Assembly (NCBI GenBank): GCA_017390225.1
Contig: JAFPCL010000127.1
Span: 1-5,178, forward strand
Source of the DNA: Clostridia bacterium
GTDB taxonomy: Bacteria > Bacillota > Clostridia > CAKSNL01 > HGM11501
Direction: 5' to 3'
DNA length: 5,178 nt
The notes below the pieces were generated by a model. That model was not told where the DNA came from. It worked only from the letters and a program-made list of their open reading frames with translations, and made no database searches. The position numbers and the translations under genes were made by a program. Shown in pieces: positions 1 through 5,178 of this stretch; position 1 is the stretch's first letter, and each line of letters begins with the position of its first letter.

Positions 1-35
1 ATTGCATTCTTTTTTGGCGGAGATGGAGAGATTCG
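1..35 (-). repeat. Partial duplicate of the tRNA-Ser 3' end plus terminator arm
   Basis: This 35-nt stretch matches positions 158-193 with one substitution (t7 versus c164) and one T missing from the T-run. Read on the minus strand it carries the last 21 nt of tRNA-Ser (positions 35 down to 15: part of the T loop, the 3' half of the T stem, the 3' acceptor strand, discriminator G and CCA), followed by the start of the same terminator arm. At position 36 the similarity to the tRNA stops abruptly, so no functional tRNA can be made from this copy. The copies lie 158 nt apart. The repeat runs into the left window edge, so it may be longer, or one unit of a tandem series. Confidence 0.85.
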
Positions 36-122
36 GTCTCGCGCTGCGGCGCTCGGTCATTCGCGGCTCTGACCGTCCCCCGGACGGTCATTCACTTCCG
101 CTCCTACTACGAATCGCTCCAT
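23..122. other. GC-rich structured cassette of unknown function
   Basis: This non-coding segment is bounded by an imperfect inverted repeat: positions 23-35 and 110-122 are complementary at 12 of 13 positions, and the left arm is the duplicated tRNA-Ser T-arm/acceptor sequence. Inside is a perfect 8-bp hairpin with a 3-nt loop (71-78 with 82-89), a short GCGC/GCGC pairing (41-44 with 49-52), and a 9-nt direct repeat CGGTCATTC (54-62 and 85-93). It is clearly richer in GC than the flanking region on the tRNA promoter side. Open frames cross it, but none has a recognisable start signal or protein character. It resembles a REP- or MITE-like palindromic unit attached to a tRNA tail; that interpretation is inference. 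Confidence 0.5.
71..89. repeat. Perfect short hairpin inside the cassette
   Basis: GACCGTCC (71-78) and GGACGGTC (82-89) are exact reverse complements around a CCC loop. No T-run follows on either strand, so it is not an intrinsic terminator. It forms the core of the structured cassette at 23-122. Confidence 0.8.
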
Positions 123-133
123 TTCGTTTAATG

Positions 134-172
134 AAAAAAGAGCGCAACCCCTTTGGGATTGCACTCTTTTTT
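134..172 (-). terminator. Intrinsic terminator of tRNA-Ser
   Basis: Read on the minus strand, this hairpin starts directly after the CCA of the tRNA. The A-rich/GAG/GCAA/CCC arm (134-150) pairs with the GGG/TTGC/CTC/T-rich arm (155-172) around a 4-nt loop, with one mismatch (143 opposite 163) and one bulged base (158). The minus-strand transcript ends in six U residues (139-134). Because the arms are A-rich and T-rich it could also terminate plus-strand transcription. Confidence 0.8.
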
Positions 173-193
173 TGGCGGAGATGGAGAGATTCG
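158..193 (-). repeat. Intact-gene copy of the tRNA-Ser tail direct repeat
   Basis: This is the second member of the direct repeat described at 1-35. It consists of the distal terminator arm (158-172) and the 3'-terminal 21 nt of the functional tRNA-Ser (173-193). The match to 1-35 ends at 193, within the T loop. Confidence 0.85.
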
Positions 194-264
194 AACTCTC
201 GAACCGCTTTTGACGGTTACACGATTTCCAGTCGTGCGCCCTCGACCAGCTAGGCGACATCTCC
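173..264 (-). tRNA. tRNA-Ser (anticodon GGA)
   Basis: The minus strand folds into a complete class II tRNA with an encoded CCA end. The acceptor strands GGAGATG and CATCTCC pair fully, followed by discriminator G and CCA (175-173). The anticodon stem CACGA/TCGTG encloses loop CTGGAAA, placing anticodon GGA at 229-227, which reads UCC and UCU serine codons. A long variable arm with an AACCG/CGGTT stem, characteristic of serine tRNAs, follows. The T arm is GAGAG-TTCGAAT-CTCTC. It has its own promoter (293-321) and terminator (134-172), so it is a single-gene transcript. Its last 21 nt are duplicated at 15-35, the kind of duplication seen where elements integrate into tRNA genes, but here the copies are only 158 nt apart. 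Confidence 0.97.
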
Positions 265-292
265 ATATGCTTTTGTTCGGTCAACAGATAAT

Positions 293-321
293 ATTATACA
301 TCATGTTTTTGTATTTGTCAA
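293..321 (-). promoter_or_regulatory. Consensus sigma-70/SigA promoter of tRNA-Ser
   Basis: On the minus strand a perfect TTGACA -35 box (321-316) and a perfect TATAAT -10 box (298-293) are separated by exactly 17 nt. The predicted start lies about 20 nt upstream of the mature tRNA 5' end at 264, leaving a short 5' leader for RNase P. An exact consensus fits a highly transcribed stable RNA gene. Confidence 0.93.
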
Positions 322-391
322 GTGTTTTTTTGTATTTTTTTAAAAAATATTGTTTTGAGAAGGATTCCTGTTAAAAATTAAGAATAAACAT

Positions 392-431
392 ATCAAAGCT
401 TTCCTTTTTTCTCACAAGGGAAAGCTTTGAT
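392..431 (-). terminator. Probable terminator of the small CxxC protein gene
   Basis: A perfect 13-bp inverted repeat (ATCAAAGCTTTCC at 392-404 and its complement at 419-431) surrounds a 14-nt loop. It begins 11 nt after the TAA stop of the minus-strand gene at 443-694. Minus-strand sequence beyond it is only moderately T-rich (TTTATTCTTAATTTTT), and the plus-strand side has no T-run, so it most likely serves the minus strand. It also insulates the tRNA promoter downstream. Confidence 0.65.
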
Positions 432-442
432 TGCGTAGTACA

Positions 443-694
443 TTATCTTTGTTTTCTTATCCTGTAATATCTGTAAACCACATACGGAAAAAATACAATC
501 ACACAAAGAAATTTAAATATAAAAATTACATATCTGAATCGGTATGCATTATATGCTTTTCTTTTGCATATGATTACTTTTTTAAATTCTCCACACCCTT
601 CGCAAAACGACAGATCTTTTGAAATAATATACTCTTTTTCTGATTCACTCGTTTCATTGATCCGATTCCAACAATCCAAACAAAAATCCGCCAT
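443..694 (-). CDS. Small membrane protein with two CxxC pairs (zinc-ribbon-like), function unknown
   Basis: The product has 83 residues. The N-terminal half carries Cys5-x2-Cys8 and Cys31-x2-Cys34 (in the context CEGCGE), spaced as in small zinc ribbons or rubredoxin-like knuckles, plus Cys43. Residues about 54-74 are one hydrophobic, aromatic-rich segment flanked by arginines and lysines (RFRY before it; a basic RYYRIRKQR tail after it). This suggests a single-pass membrane protein with a cytoplasmic metal-binding head. The start is well supported: AGGAGG (707-702) lies 7-8 nt before the ATG, and a good promoter lies at 742-714. From memory, similar short proteins beginning MADFCLDCWN occur in clostridial genomes without known function; this could not be checked here. 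It is divergent from an XRE regulator, whose operator candidate covers its promoter. Zinc binding and topology are inference. Confidence 0.78.
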   Translation of the reverse strand: MADFCLDCWNRINETSESEKEYIISKDLSFCEGCGEFKKVIICKRKAYNAYRFRYVIFIFKFLCVIVFFPYVVYRYYRIRKQR

Positions 695-710
695 ACTATC
701 GCCTCCTTTT

Positions 711-764
711 TATATTATAGGTCAATTTCACCATAATTGCAATAGGGAAAATTGACATAATATA
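711..764. promoter_or_regulatory. Candidate operator: large dyad between the divergent genes
   Basis: GTCAATTT (721-728) and AAATTGAC (749-756) form a perfect inverted repeat with a 20-nt spacer. Just outside, TATATTAT (711-718) and ATAATATA (757-764) are also exact complements, offset by the two extra bases 719-720. The palindrome ATTGCAAT (736-743) sits almost exactly at the centre. The dyad covers the minus-gene promoter and the region just upstream of the regulator's RBS. This is what would be expected of a binding site for the dimeric Cro/CI-like protein encoded at 781-1005. Binding is inferred from position and symmetry only. The plus-strand promoter is unclear: pairing TTGCAA (737-742) with TATAAA (761-766, 18-nt spacing) would start transcription at or beyond the RBS. 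Confidence 0.5.
714..742 (-). promoter_or_regulatory. Promoter of the small CxxC protein gene
   Basis: On the minus strand, TTGCAA (742-737, four of six consensus bases) is followed after 17 nt by a perfect TATAAT (719-714). The predicted start lies just upstream of the AGGAGG at 707-702, which leaves a very short leader. The -35 hexamer is itself a palindrome at the centre of the intergenic dyad, so a repressor bound there would block this promoter. Confidence 0.7.
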
Positions 765-780
765 AAAGAGGTGAAAAGAT

Positions 781-1005
781 ATGAACAGATTAAAAGAGTT
801 GCGTATCGAAAAAGGATATACACAAATTAAAATTCAAATGCTCACCGGGATTGATCAGAGCGATTATTCAAAAATAGAAAGCGGCAAACGGTATTATACA
901 TTTGAACAATGTAAAAAGCTCGCCATTGCCTTGGGAACAAGCATGGATTATTTGGCAGGGCTGACGGATGAGAAAAAACCTTACACAAGAAAAAAATCGT
1001 CATAA
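781..1005 (+). CDS. XRE family (Cro/CI-like) helix-turn-helix regulator
   Basis: The product is a 74-residue single-domain DNA-binding protein. The five-helix HTH_3 fold spans about residues 3-60: helix 1 LKELRIEKG, helix 2 TQIKIQMLTG (14-23), the recognition helix region DQSDYSKIESG (25-35), and a closing segment LAIALGTSMDYLAGLTD (47-63). The tail is basic (KKPYTRKKSS) and there is no effector or protease-sensing domain, so it is a phage-Cro-sized repressor acting as a dimer. The ATG is preceded by AGAGGTG (767-773) at 7-nt spacing. It is transcribed away from the CxxC protein gene and shares with it a dyad-rich intergenic region (711-764), suggesting autoregulation together with control of that gene. 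A strong terminator follows 2 nt after the stop. The coding sequence is AT-rich like its neighbour and unlike the long gene to the right. Confidence 0.93.
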   Translation: MNRLKELRIEKGYTQIKIQMLTGIDQSDYSKIESGKRYYTFEQCKKLAIALGTSMDYLAGLTDEKKPYTRKKSS

Positions 1006-1007
1006 AT

Positions 1008-1050
1008 AGCACATATCCCCTGACTGTGTCGGGGGATATGTGCTTTATTT
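1008..1050. terminator. Bidirectional intrinsic terminator between convergent genes
   Basis: AGCACATATCCCC (1008-1020) pairs perfectly with 1032-1044 (13 bp), and the stem can extend by three more pairs including one G-U, leaving a CTGTG loop. On the plus strand it follows the regulator's TAA (1003-1005) and is followed by the T-rich TTATTTCTCTTTT. On the minus strand it lies 11 nt after the TAA of the long gene and is followed by ATTTATGACG and then a run of seven T. It therefore plausibly ends both convergent transcripts. Confidence 0.88.
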
Positions 1051-1055
1051 CTCTT

Positions 1056-4000
1056 TTATACGTCCGATTCTTTTCCTTCGCAAAGGGGCTTGATTGTTTG
1101 CTCGTCTTCCCACAAGAACACGCAAACATAGGCGGCTTCCGTGTAGGCATCGCTTTGAAGGTCTGCATTTTGGATGCCGTCGGGGGTTAATTCTTTTGTT
1201 ACCGTGCCGAGGAATCTGCCGTTTTGTGCATAGAAGCACAGCATGGCTTTGGCGGCATTTTCTTCTGTCAGCACGGAAATATTGGCTTCGGTTTTTCCGC
1301 CGTCGGTGCGAAGCTCATTGATACGAAGCTCCGGTTTTGTTTGGGGCTTATCTTCTGCCATCACCAGATAGCGGCGGCTTCGGAATTTGTCCGGGGTTTT
1401 TATAATCATAAACAGACCCAGTCCTTCTTGATATTTTGTCACGATATCCGTGTGCAGGTTCGTTGCCGCTTGAGGGATCAGATCACAAAGCTTTGTGCCT
1501 TCTTTTAAAGTAGCATATACGGGAGTATATCTGCCGACGTAGCTTTCGTCCTTCTGTCCTATAGGTTCGCCGATGGTCAGCGAGACAGCGGCGCTGTAGC
1601 CAGTGGAAGAGTCTACAAGGTCTAAGGACGTGATCTCCGGCATGGCGCCAAACACACACTCTCTCTCCGGCCAGGTGATAAAGACATTCTTTACGCGAAG
1701 CTCGGATACAAAGCCCTCGGCATCACTGTGATGCCAAATGGCGAAGAAACCCTTGCCTGCCGTAGCATAACCACTGCTCTCCAGCTTAACCGTAGCAGAT
1801 TCGCCGGTAATCAGATTTTCGACCTGATAGCTGCTTCCGCCGTTTGCCATGCCGTTGAACCGATAAATATCCAGCCAATCGCCATCGGTGGTTTTGATGG
1901 AGAAGGTGATGGTTTCCTGATCATCCAGTATGCGAATGGTGGTAAACCGTTCATGGAAATTGATGCCGGAAAGCCCCGTTACACCCAAAACACCGCTCCG
2001 ATAGCCTTCGTTTTCCACGAGCCACACGCCATCGTGATTCAGCTTAATCCAAACGCCGCGCGGGGTTGTTGCCCAGTTGTTATCGCGGCAACGAAATGCC
2101 ACATAGGCACTGCCGGTGTTCGCGCCTTCCGTGTTGCAGATGTTTTGAATATCCGCCGTAAAGGCATGACGACCGGAAGCAACCACGGTGCTATACAGGC
2201 AGGGATGCCCTTGGTTGACGGAATCCGAGGCATAGAGATATTCCTGATTACATCCGAAATCACCGGTAAAGATTTTCCAGCCGGCAGGCATGGTTTTGGT
2301 GTGTCCGTAGAGGGCAAAGCCTTCGTCTTTATTCATCACCTTGGTGCTGTCTTTATCGACCGTAACCGTCAGGCGATACCGCACACCATCGAAACTTAAA
2401 GAATGTGTTGCACCATCTGCAATAGAAAACAGTGCATTGCGAACGCTCTTGCCGTCCACGGTCATTTCCGTGACGTTGGCAGGCTTGTCGATTTTCACAT
2501 TGGCGACAGGCGATGCCGACGGAAGTATGACTTGAACAACATTTTTCTCCATCCAAACGGAAGCGGCGTGATTAAAGGTGAAACGACTGCCCTCCCCTTC
2601 CACGACAGCAAAATCTTTGATATACCCGTTGGATTCGCTGTTTGTCATCAGCACAACCTTGCCGCCGACACTATCTGCAACATCTGCCGAAGCAATCTTT
2701 TTCCCATCGGAGAACAAGGTCAAATATGAGCCGTCATCGGTCACAGTAGCGGTTTTTCCTATTTGATTAGCGGAAACTACAATATATCGCTCCGGTGTTC
2801 CGATTTTCAAGCTGCCCGTAAATCCTTCCGTAGTAAAGGACACCGTGTACGGCACGGAAAACTCTTTTTTTGTCGCAAATGCGCCGCTGTCTACACGGAT
2901 TTTTCCGTTCTCAAATGTCGGCAGGGCTTGATTTTCATAGCTTTCCACAAAGGCTTCATGGCGCACCACGAGCTGGCGACCGGCAAAGCCTGTGGTTTTG
3001 AGCGCACCTTCTGTCGTAAAGCCTTCTGTTTGGGTATAGAAGGTTTGTCTGTCGCTTTCGGTGACCACGGTGACTTCATGGAAGCCAATCTGCAAATCCC
3101 CGATATCGATGGTCTGATTTACCTGTCCGTCTGCTCCGACCTTTAAGGCAAAGTGCTTTCCGTCTATGCGAAGATGCGATGTAAAGCTCTCTCTTTCCAC
3201 AGTCAAACTGCCCGCGACGGAAAGTGCATCCCCCTTCGGCGTGAAAACCAACGACTGCGACGGATGCTTTTTGACCACGAAGGTGATATTTGCTACCGTG
3301 TGGGTTGCGTTTTGCGTGTCGGTAGCGATAATTTTCAGTGTGTGGTTGCCGTTATTTAAAGCAGAAATATCTGCCACACCCGAAAAGCTGTTGTTGGTGG
3401 AAGGATAGTCCCCATAGGCAGAAGCAACGTCGCTTCTGCGATATAGTGTCAAGGGAATCTGTGGACCGCCGTCAATGGAATAGGTCATCTTTTTCATGTA
3501 GTCCCGATAAATCGCCCAGCCTTTAATTTCCATGGTTGCCTCGGTCTCCGCGCTGTTCTCTGTCGGCATATCCAGGCAAGCACGGAATTCCTGCTCCTTG
3601 GCATAACGCCAATTATATCCGTATGTCGTGTAGATTACCGTGGATTTTTTCAGTGCCAAGCAATCCGGCGGCTGTACCGCATTATAAATCATCCAGACAC
3701 CATAGCCGTTTTTATACCAGCTTTGTCCATTGCCGTAGGGATCGTAGAAGGTTCCTCTGCCACATTCCAAGTGAATATGATTGCCTGTGGCATTGCCTGC
3801 CGTGCCCTCGGAATAGAAATGTGTCCACTGCGGAATGGAGCGACCAACCCACAGGTCGGAGGTGTCGTTATCATGCACCATCATCAGCACCATATAGTCC
3901 ACGGTGCCGTCGGCATATTGTACCGGCTGATTGCTTTGAAACCATATGGTGTTGCCGTTGGAATATTTAGCTTTGATTGTGCCCGAAAAAGGCGTGTATA

Positions 4001-5036
4001 CAGGGTCGATGCCTGTGTCTCTGCCGGGAAAGTCGATGGCGTATGTACCCATATGGCTGTAACTGCCGTTCATGCCCTGGGAAATATTCAGGCAGTCCAT
4101 CACAAACAACGCCTGCTCGGTGGCATAGGTCGTGACCATAGCATTGGAAACAGGCTGATGCGCCGCCATCAGGCGAATGCTTTCGTCCTGCCGCTCACTG
4201 ACGACATTTTCCTTTGCCGCCTCCTGCACCAAAAGCCCGTGCGGCGTGACATTAAAAGCACTGACCATGGTGAAATCCGTTGCCGTGGCAATGTCATCCT
4301 CTAAATACCATGTCCAAATGGGATAATTCTTATCTGCCATATCAATATAGTACAAATAGGCATCGTAATAAATCAGATTGGCAAAATTTCCTTCTTTTAA
4401 AAGCTTTGTTTCTCCCGTTTCAAGGTCATAGGAACAGATACCTTGGGTGTCGGCATAATAAACAGATTGCCCGTCGGTGTCCCAGCTTTTTGCACAGTCT
4501 GTCAGCAATGTATCGTTAAAATACAATTTGTTTGCCATGTATGCAAAGCCATCCATGTCCGTCAGCTCTTTGGTTTCATATAAAACGCCTTTGGGAAGAA
4601 GCATGAATTTTTCTGCTTCATGAAAAGCCAAGGTTCCGCTTTTGCCCTCTTCATCCAACCACATGATTTTTTTGTTTTCTATGAAATACATTCGATTCTC
4701 ATGCAAAAGCAGATTGGAACATTCGCCTGCATAAAGAAGCATAGCCGCCCGATCGGCATCCATACGGAAAATATCGCCTTCCGATATAAAATAAATATCA
4801 TCATCTTTCACGTTCAGATAAGACACAGGCGCCGCATAGAGAAGCTCTTCTCCTTTATATAAGGCGTCGCCGTGACTTTCATTGACGAAAATCATTTCAC
4901 CGTTTTGTACTGCCGCCAGACCGCCATTTAAAATATTGCCCGACAGTGCGCCATCGGTTTGCTTCGCCATGGCAGACAAACCAATAGTGAAGACAAGTAA
5001 AAAAGTCAAAACCATACAAGTTTCCATTTTTCGCAT
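1056..5036 (-). CDS. Secreted multidomain protein with M23 (LytM-type) peptidase domain, beta-propeller-like N-terminus and lectin-like C-terminus
   Basis: The product has 1326 residues from the ATG at 5036-5034; AGGAGG lies 9 nt upstream. Residues 1-24 are a Sec signal peptide ending SAMA. Residues about 45-270 hold several roughly 40-residue repeats of the pattern (I/L/V)YF/YY...(D/E)xx(T/G), resembling DUF5050-type beta-propeller blades. Residues about 310-435 are an M23 peptidase domain: His328 and Asp335 (HMGTYAID), His388 (MMVHDND), and His420/His422 in GNHIHLE. By family analogy His328, Asp335 and His422 bind zinc, and His388 and His420 assist catalysis of peptidoglycan cross-bridge cleavage. 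Residues about 498-588 form an Ig-like module with a GWAIYRD start and an NNGNHTLKI strand. Residues about 685-815 and 905-1122 are beta-rich and look concanavalin A/LamG-like. No LPXTG, SLH or lipobox is visible, so wall binding would be non-covalent or the protein is released. The frame is intact. Domain edges are by eye. Confidence 0.93.
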   Translation of the reverse strand: MRKMETCMVLTFLLVFTIGLSAMAKQTDGALSGNILNGGLAAVQNGEMIFVNESHGDALYKGEELLYAAPVSYLNVKDDDIYFISEGDIFRMDADRAAMLLYAGECSNLLLHENRMYFIENKKIMWLDEEGKSGTLAFHEAEKFMLLPKGVLYETKELTDMDGFAYMANKLYFNDTLLTDCAKSWDTDGQSVYYADTQGICSYDLETGETKLLKEGNFANLIYYDAYLYYIDMADKNYPIWTWYLEDDIATATDFTMVSAFNVTPHGLLVQEAAKENVVSERQDESIRLMAAHQPVSNAMVTTYATEQALFVMDCLNISQGMNGSYSHMGTYAIDFPGRDTGIDPVYTPFSGTIKAKYSNGNTIWFQSNQPVQYADGTVDYMVLMMVHDNDTSDLWVGRSIPQWTHFYSEGTAGNATGNHIHLECGRGTFYDPYGNGQSWYKNGYGVWMIYNAVQPPDCLALKKSTVIYTTYGYNWRYAKEQEFRACLDMPTENSAETEATMEIKGWAIYRDYMKKMTYSIDGGPQIPLTLYRRSDVASAYGDYPSTNNSFSGVADISALNNGNHTLKIIATDTQNATHTVANITFVVKKHPSQSLVFTPKGDALSVAGSLTVERESFTSHLRIDGKHFALKVGADGQVNQTIDIGDLQIGFHEVTVVTESDRQTFYTQTEGFTTEGALKTTGFAGRQLVVRHEAFVESYENQALPTFENGKIRVDSGAFATKKEFSVPYTVSFTTEGFTGSLKIGTPERYIVVSANQIGKTATVTDDGSYLTLFSDGKKIASADVADSVGGKVVLMTNSESNGYIKDFAVVEGEGSRFTFNHAASVWMEKNVVQVILPSASPVANVKIDKPANVTEMTVDGKSVRNALFSIADGATHSLSFDGVRYRLTVTVDKDSTKVMNKDEGFALYGHTKTMPAGWKIFTGDFGCNQEYLYASDSVNQGHPCLYSTVVASGRHAFTADIQNICNTEGANTGSAYVAFRCRDNNWATTPRGVWIKLNHDGVWLVENEGYRSGVLGVTGLSGINFHERFTTIRILDDQETITFSIKTTDGDWLDIYRFNGMANGGSSYQVENLITGESATVKLESSGYATAGKGFFAIWHHSDAEGFVSELRVKNVFITWPERECVFGAMPEITSLDLVDSSTGYSAAVSLTIGEPIGQKDESYVGRYTPVYATLKEGTKLCDLIPQAATNLHTDIVTKYQEGLGLFMIIKTPDKFRSRRYLVMAEDKPQTKPELRINELRTDGGKTEANISVLTEENAAKAMLCFYAQNGRFLGTVTKELTPDGIQNADLQSDAYTEAAYVCVFLWEDEQTIKPLCEGKESDV

Positions 5037-5045
5037 AAATGACAC

Positions 5046-5051
5046 CCTCCT
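5046..5051 (-). promoter_or_regulatory. Ribosome binding site that fixes the start of the long gene
   Basis: Minus-strand AGGAGG (5051-5046) lies 9 nt upstream of ATG 5036-5034. The frame is open to a GTG at 5045-5043, but that codon directly abuts this Shine-Dalgarno sequence and could not be used with it. The ATG is therefore the better start, shortening the open frame by three residues. Confidence 0.9.
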
Positions 5052-5063
5052 ATTACTTTTTTC

Positions 5064-5093
5064 ATTTTATCATAATATAAAAAGCGGTGTCAA
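5064..5093 (-). promoter_or_regulatory. Promoter of the secreted M23 protein gene
   Basis: On the minus strand a perfect TTGACA -35 (5093-5088) is followed after 18 nt by TAAAAT (5069-5064), a five-of-six -10 box with an upstream TG giving the extended form TGATAAAAT. The expected start is about 20 nt before the start codon, just ahead of the RBS. A small dyad, ACAATT/AATTGT (5093-5098 and 5111-5116), touches the -35 box and could be a regulator site, though such AT-rich dyads often occur by chance. Confidence 0.85.
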
Positions 5094-5178
5094 CAATTTT
5101 TTTACGATTTAATTGTAACTTTTTTTCAAATCTCCACCGTTTCCACACTTTTTTTGGTCATTTCCGCTAAAGAACACC
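5094..5178 (-). other. Upstream edge; possible tail of another minus-strand gene
   Basis: This short flank has no complete gene. On the minus strand two frames are open from the window edge: one reads LAEMTKKSVETVEI and stops at TGA 5128-5126; another stops at TAA about 20 nt later. Either could be the C-terminus of an upstream gene, or neither. No hairpin terminator is visible before the promoter at 5093. Too little sequence is present to choose. Confidence 0.25.

Noticed and set aside
71..89. Hairpin considered as an intrinsic terminator
   Set aside because: A perfect stem but no T-run on either strand; recorded as part of the structured cassette instead.
2..253. Open frame of 83 codons across the tRNA and cassette
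   Set aside because: It reads through the tRNA-Ser gene and its terminator in antisense. The tRNA is certain, no RBS is present, and the peptide is a typical spurious tRNA-shadow product.
153..374. Open frame of 73 codons overlapping tRNA-Ser and its promoter
   Set aside because: Antisense to the tRNA and its consensus promoter, with low-complexity AT-rich coding at its end.
737..766. Plus-strand promoter TTGCAA - 18 nt - TATAAA for the XRE regulator
   Set aside because: The predicted start, about 773, would leave the RBS (767-773) out of the transcript. The true plus-strand promoter remains uncertain.
1728..2399. 223-codon plus-strand open frame inside the long minus gene
   Set aside because: It is a shadow of the minus-strand frame. 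It has no RBS or promoter, and the opposite frame is clearly a real protein with signal peptide and domains.
3723..4304. 193-codon plus-strand open frame inside the long minus gene
   Set aside because: It lies opposite the region encoding the M23 domain, whose conserved motifs require the minus frame; no translation signals.
1..5178. CRISPR array, insertion sequence or toxin-antitoxin operon
   Set aside because: No regularly spaced repeats, no transposase frame and no recognisable toxin. The regulator's partner is divergent and not of a known toxin family.

Overview
This window looks like the chromosome of a low-GC Gram-positive bacterium (Bacillota, most likely Clostridia). The evidence is AGGAGG-type ribosome binding sites, near-consensus TTGACA/TATAAT promoters in AT-rich spacers, a tRNA with an encoded CCA end, and protein families typical of that group. 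The exact genus cannot be read from the sequence.

Layout, left to right. Positions 1-172 hold no protein gene. They carry a partial second copy of the 3' end of tRNA-Ser (1-35), a GC-rich, highly structured cassette (23-122) and the intrinsic terminator of the tRNA (134-172). An intact tRNA-Ser(GGA) lies on the minus strand at 173-264, with a textbook promoter at 293-321. A strongly AT-rich stretch follows (about 290-1010). It contains two small divergent genes: a minus-strand protein with two CxxC pairs and one membrane segment (443-694), and a plus-strand Cro/CI-type helix-turn-helix regulator (781-1005). Their 86-bp intergenic region contains a near-symmetric dyad that covers the promoter of the minus gene and is a good candidate operator for the regulator.

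A strong hairpin at 1008-1044 separates the regulator from one very long convergent minus-strand gene (1056-5036, 1326 residues). That gene encodes a secreted multidomain protein: signal peptide, N-terminal beta-propeller-like repeats, an M23/LytM-type zinc peptidase domain with its expected histidine and aspartate residues, an Ig-like module, and a long beta-rich C-terminal half that looks lectin-like (concanavalin A-like). It has its own extended -10 promoter (5064-5093) and strong RBS, so it appears to be transcribed alone. Base composition is clearly higher in GC here than in the two-gene AT-rich stretch.

How it fits together: the tRNA and the cell-wall protein look like resident genes. 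The small regulator/CxxC pair beside the tRNA gene looks like an autoregulated accessory module, possibly acquired. The least explained part is the tRNA-Ser tail duplication and the structured cassette between its two copies.
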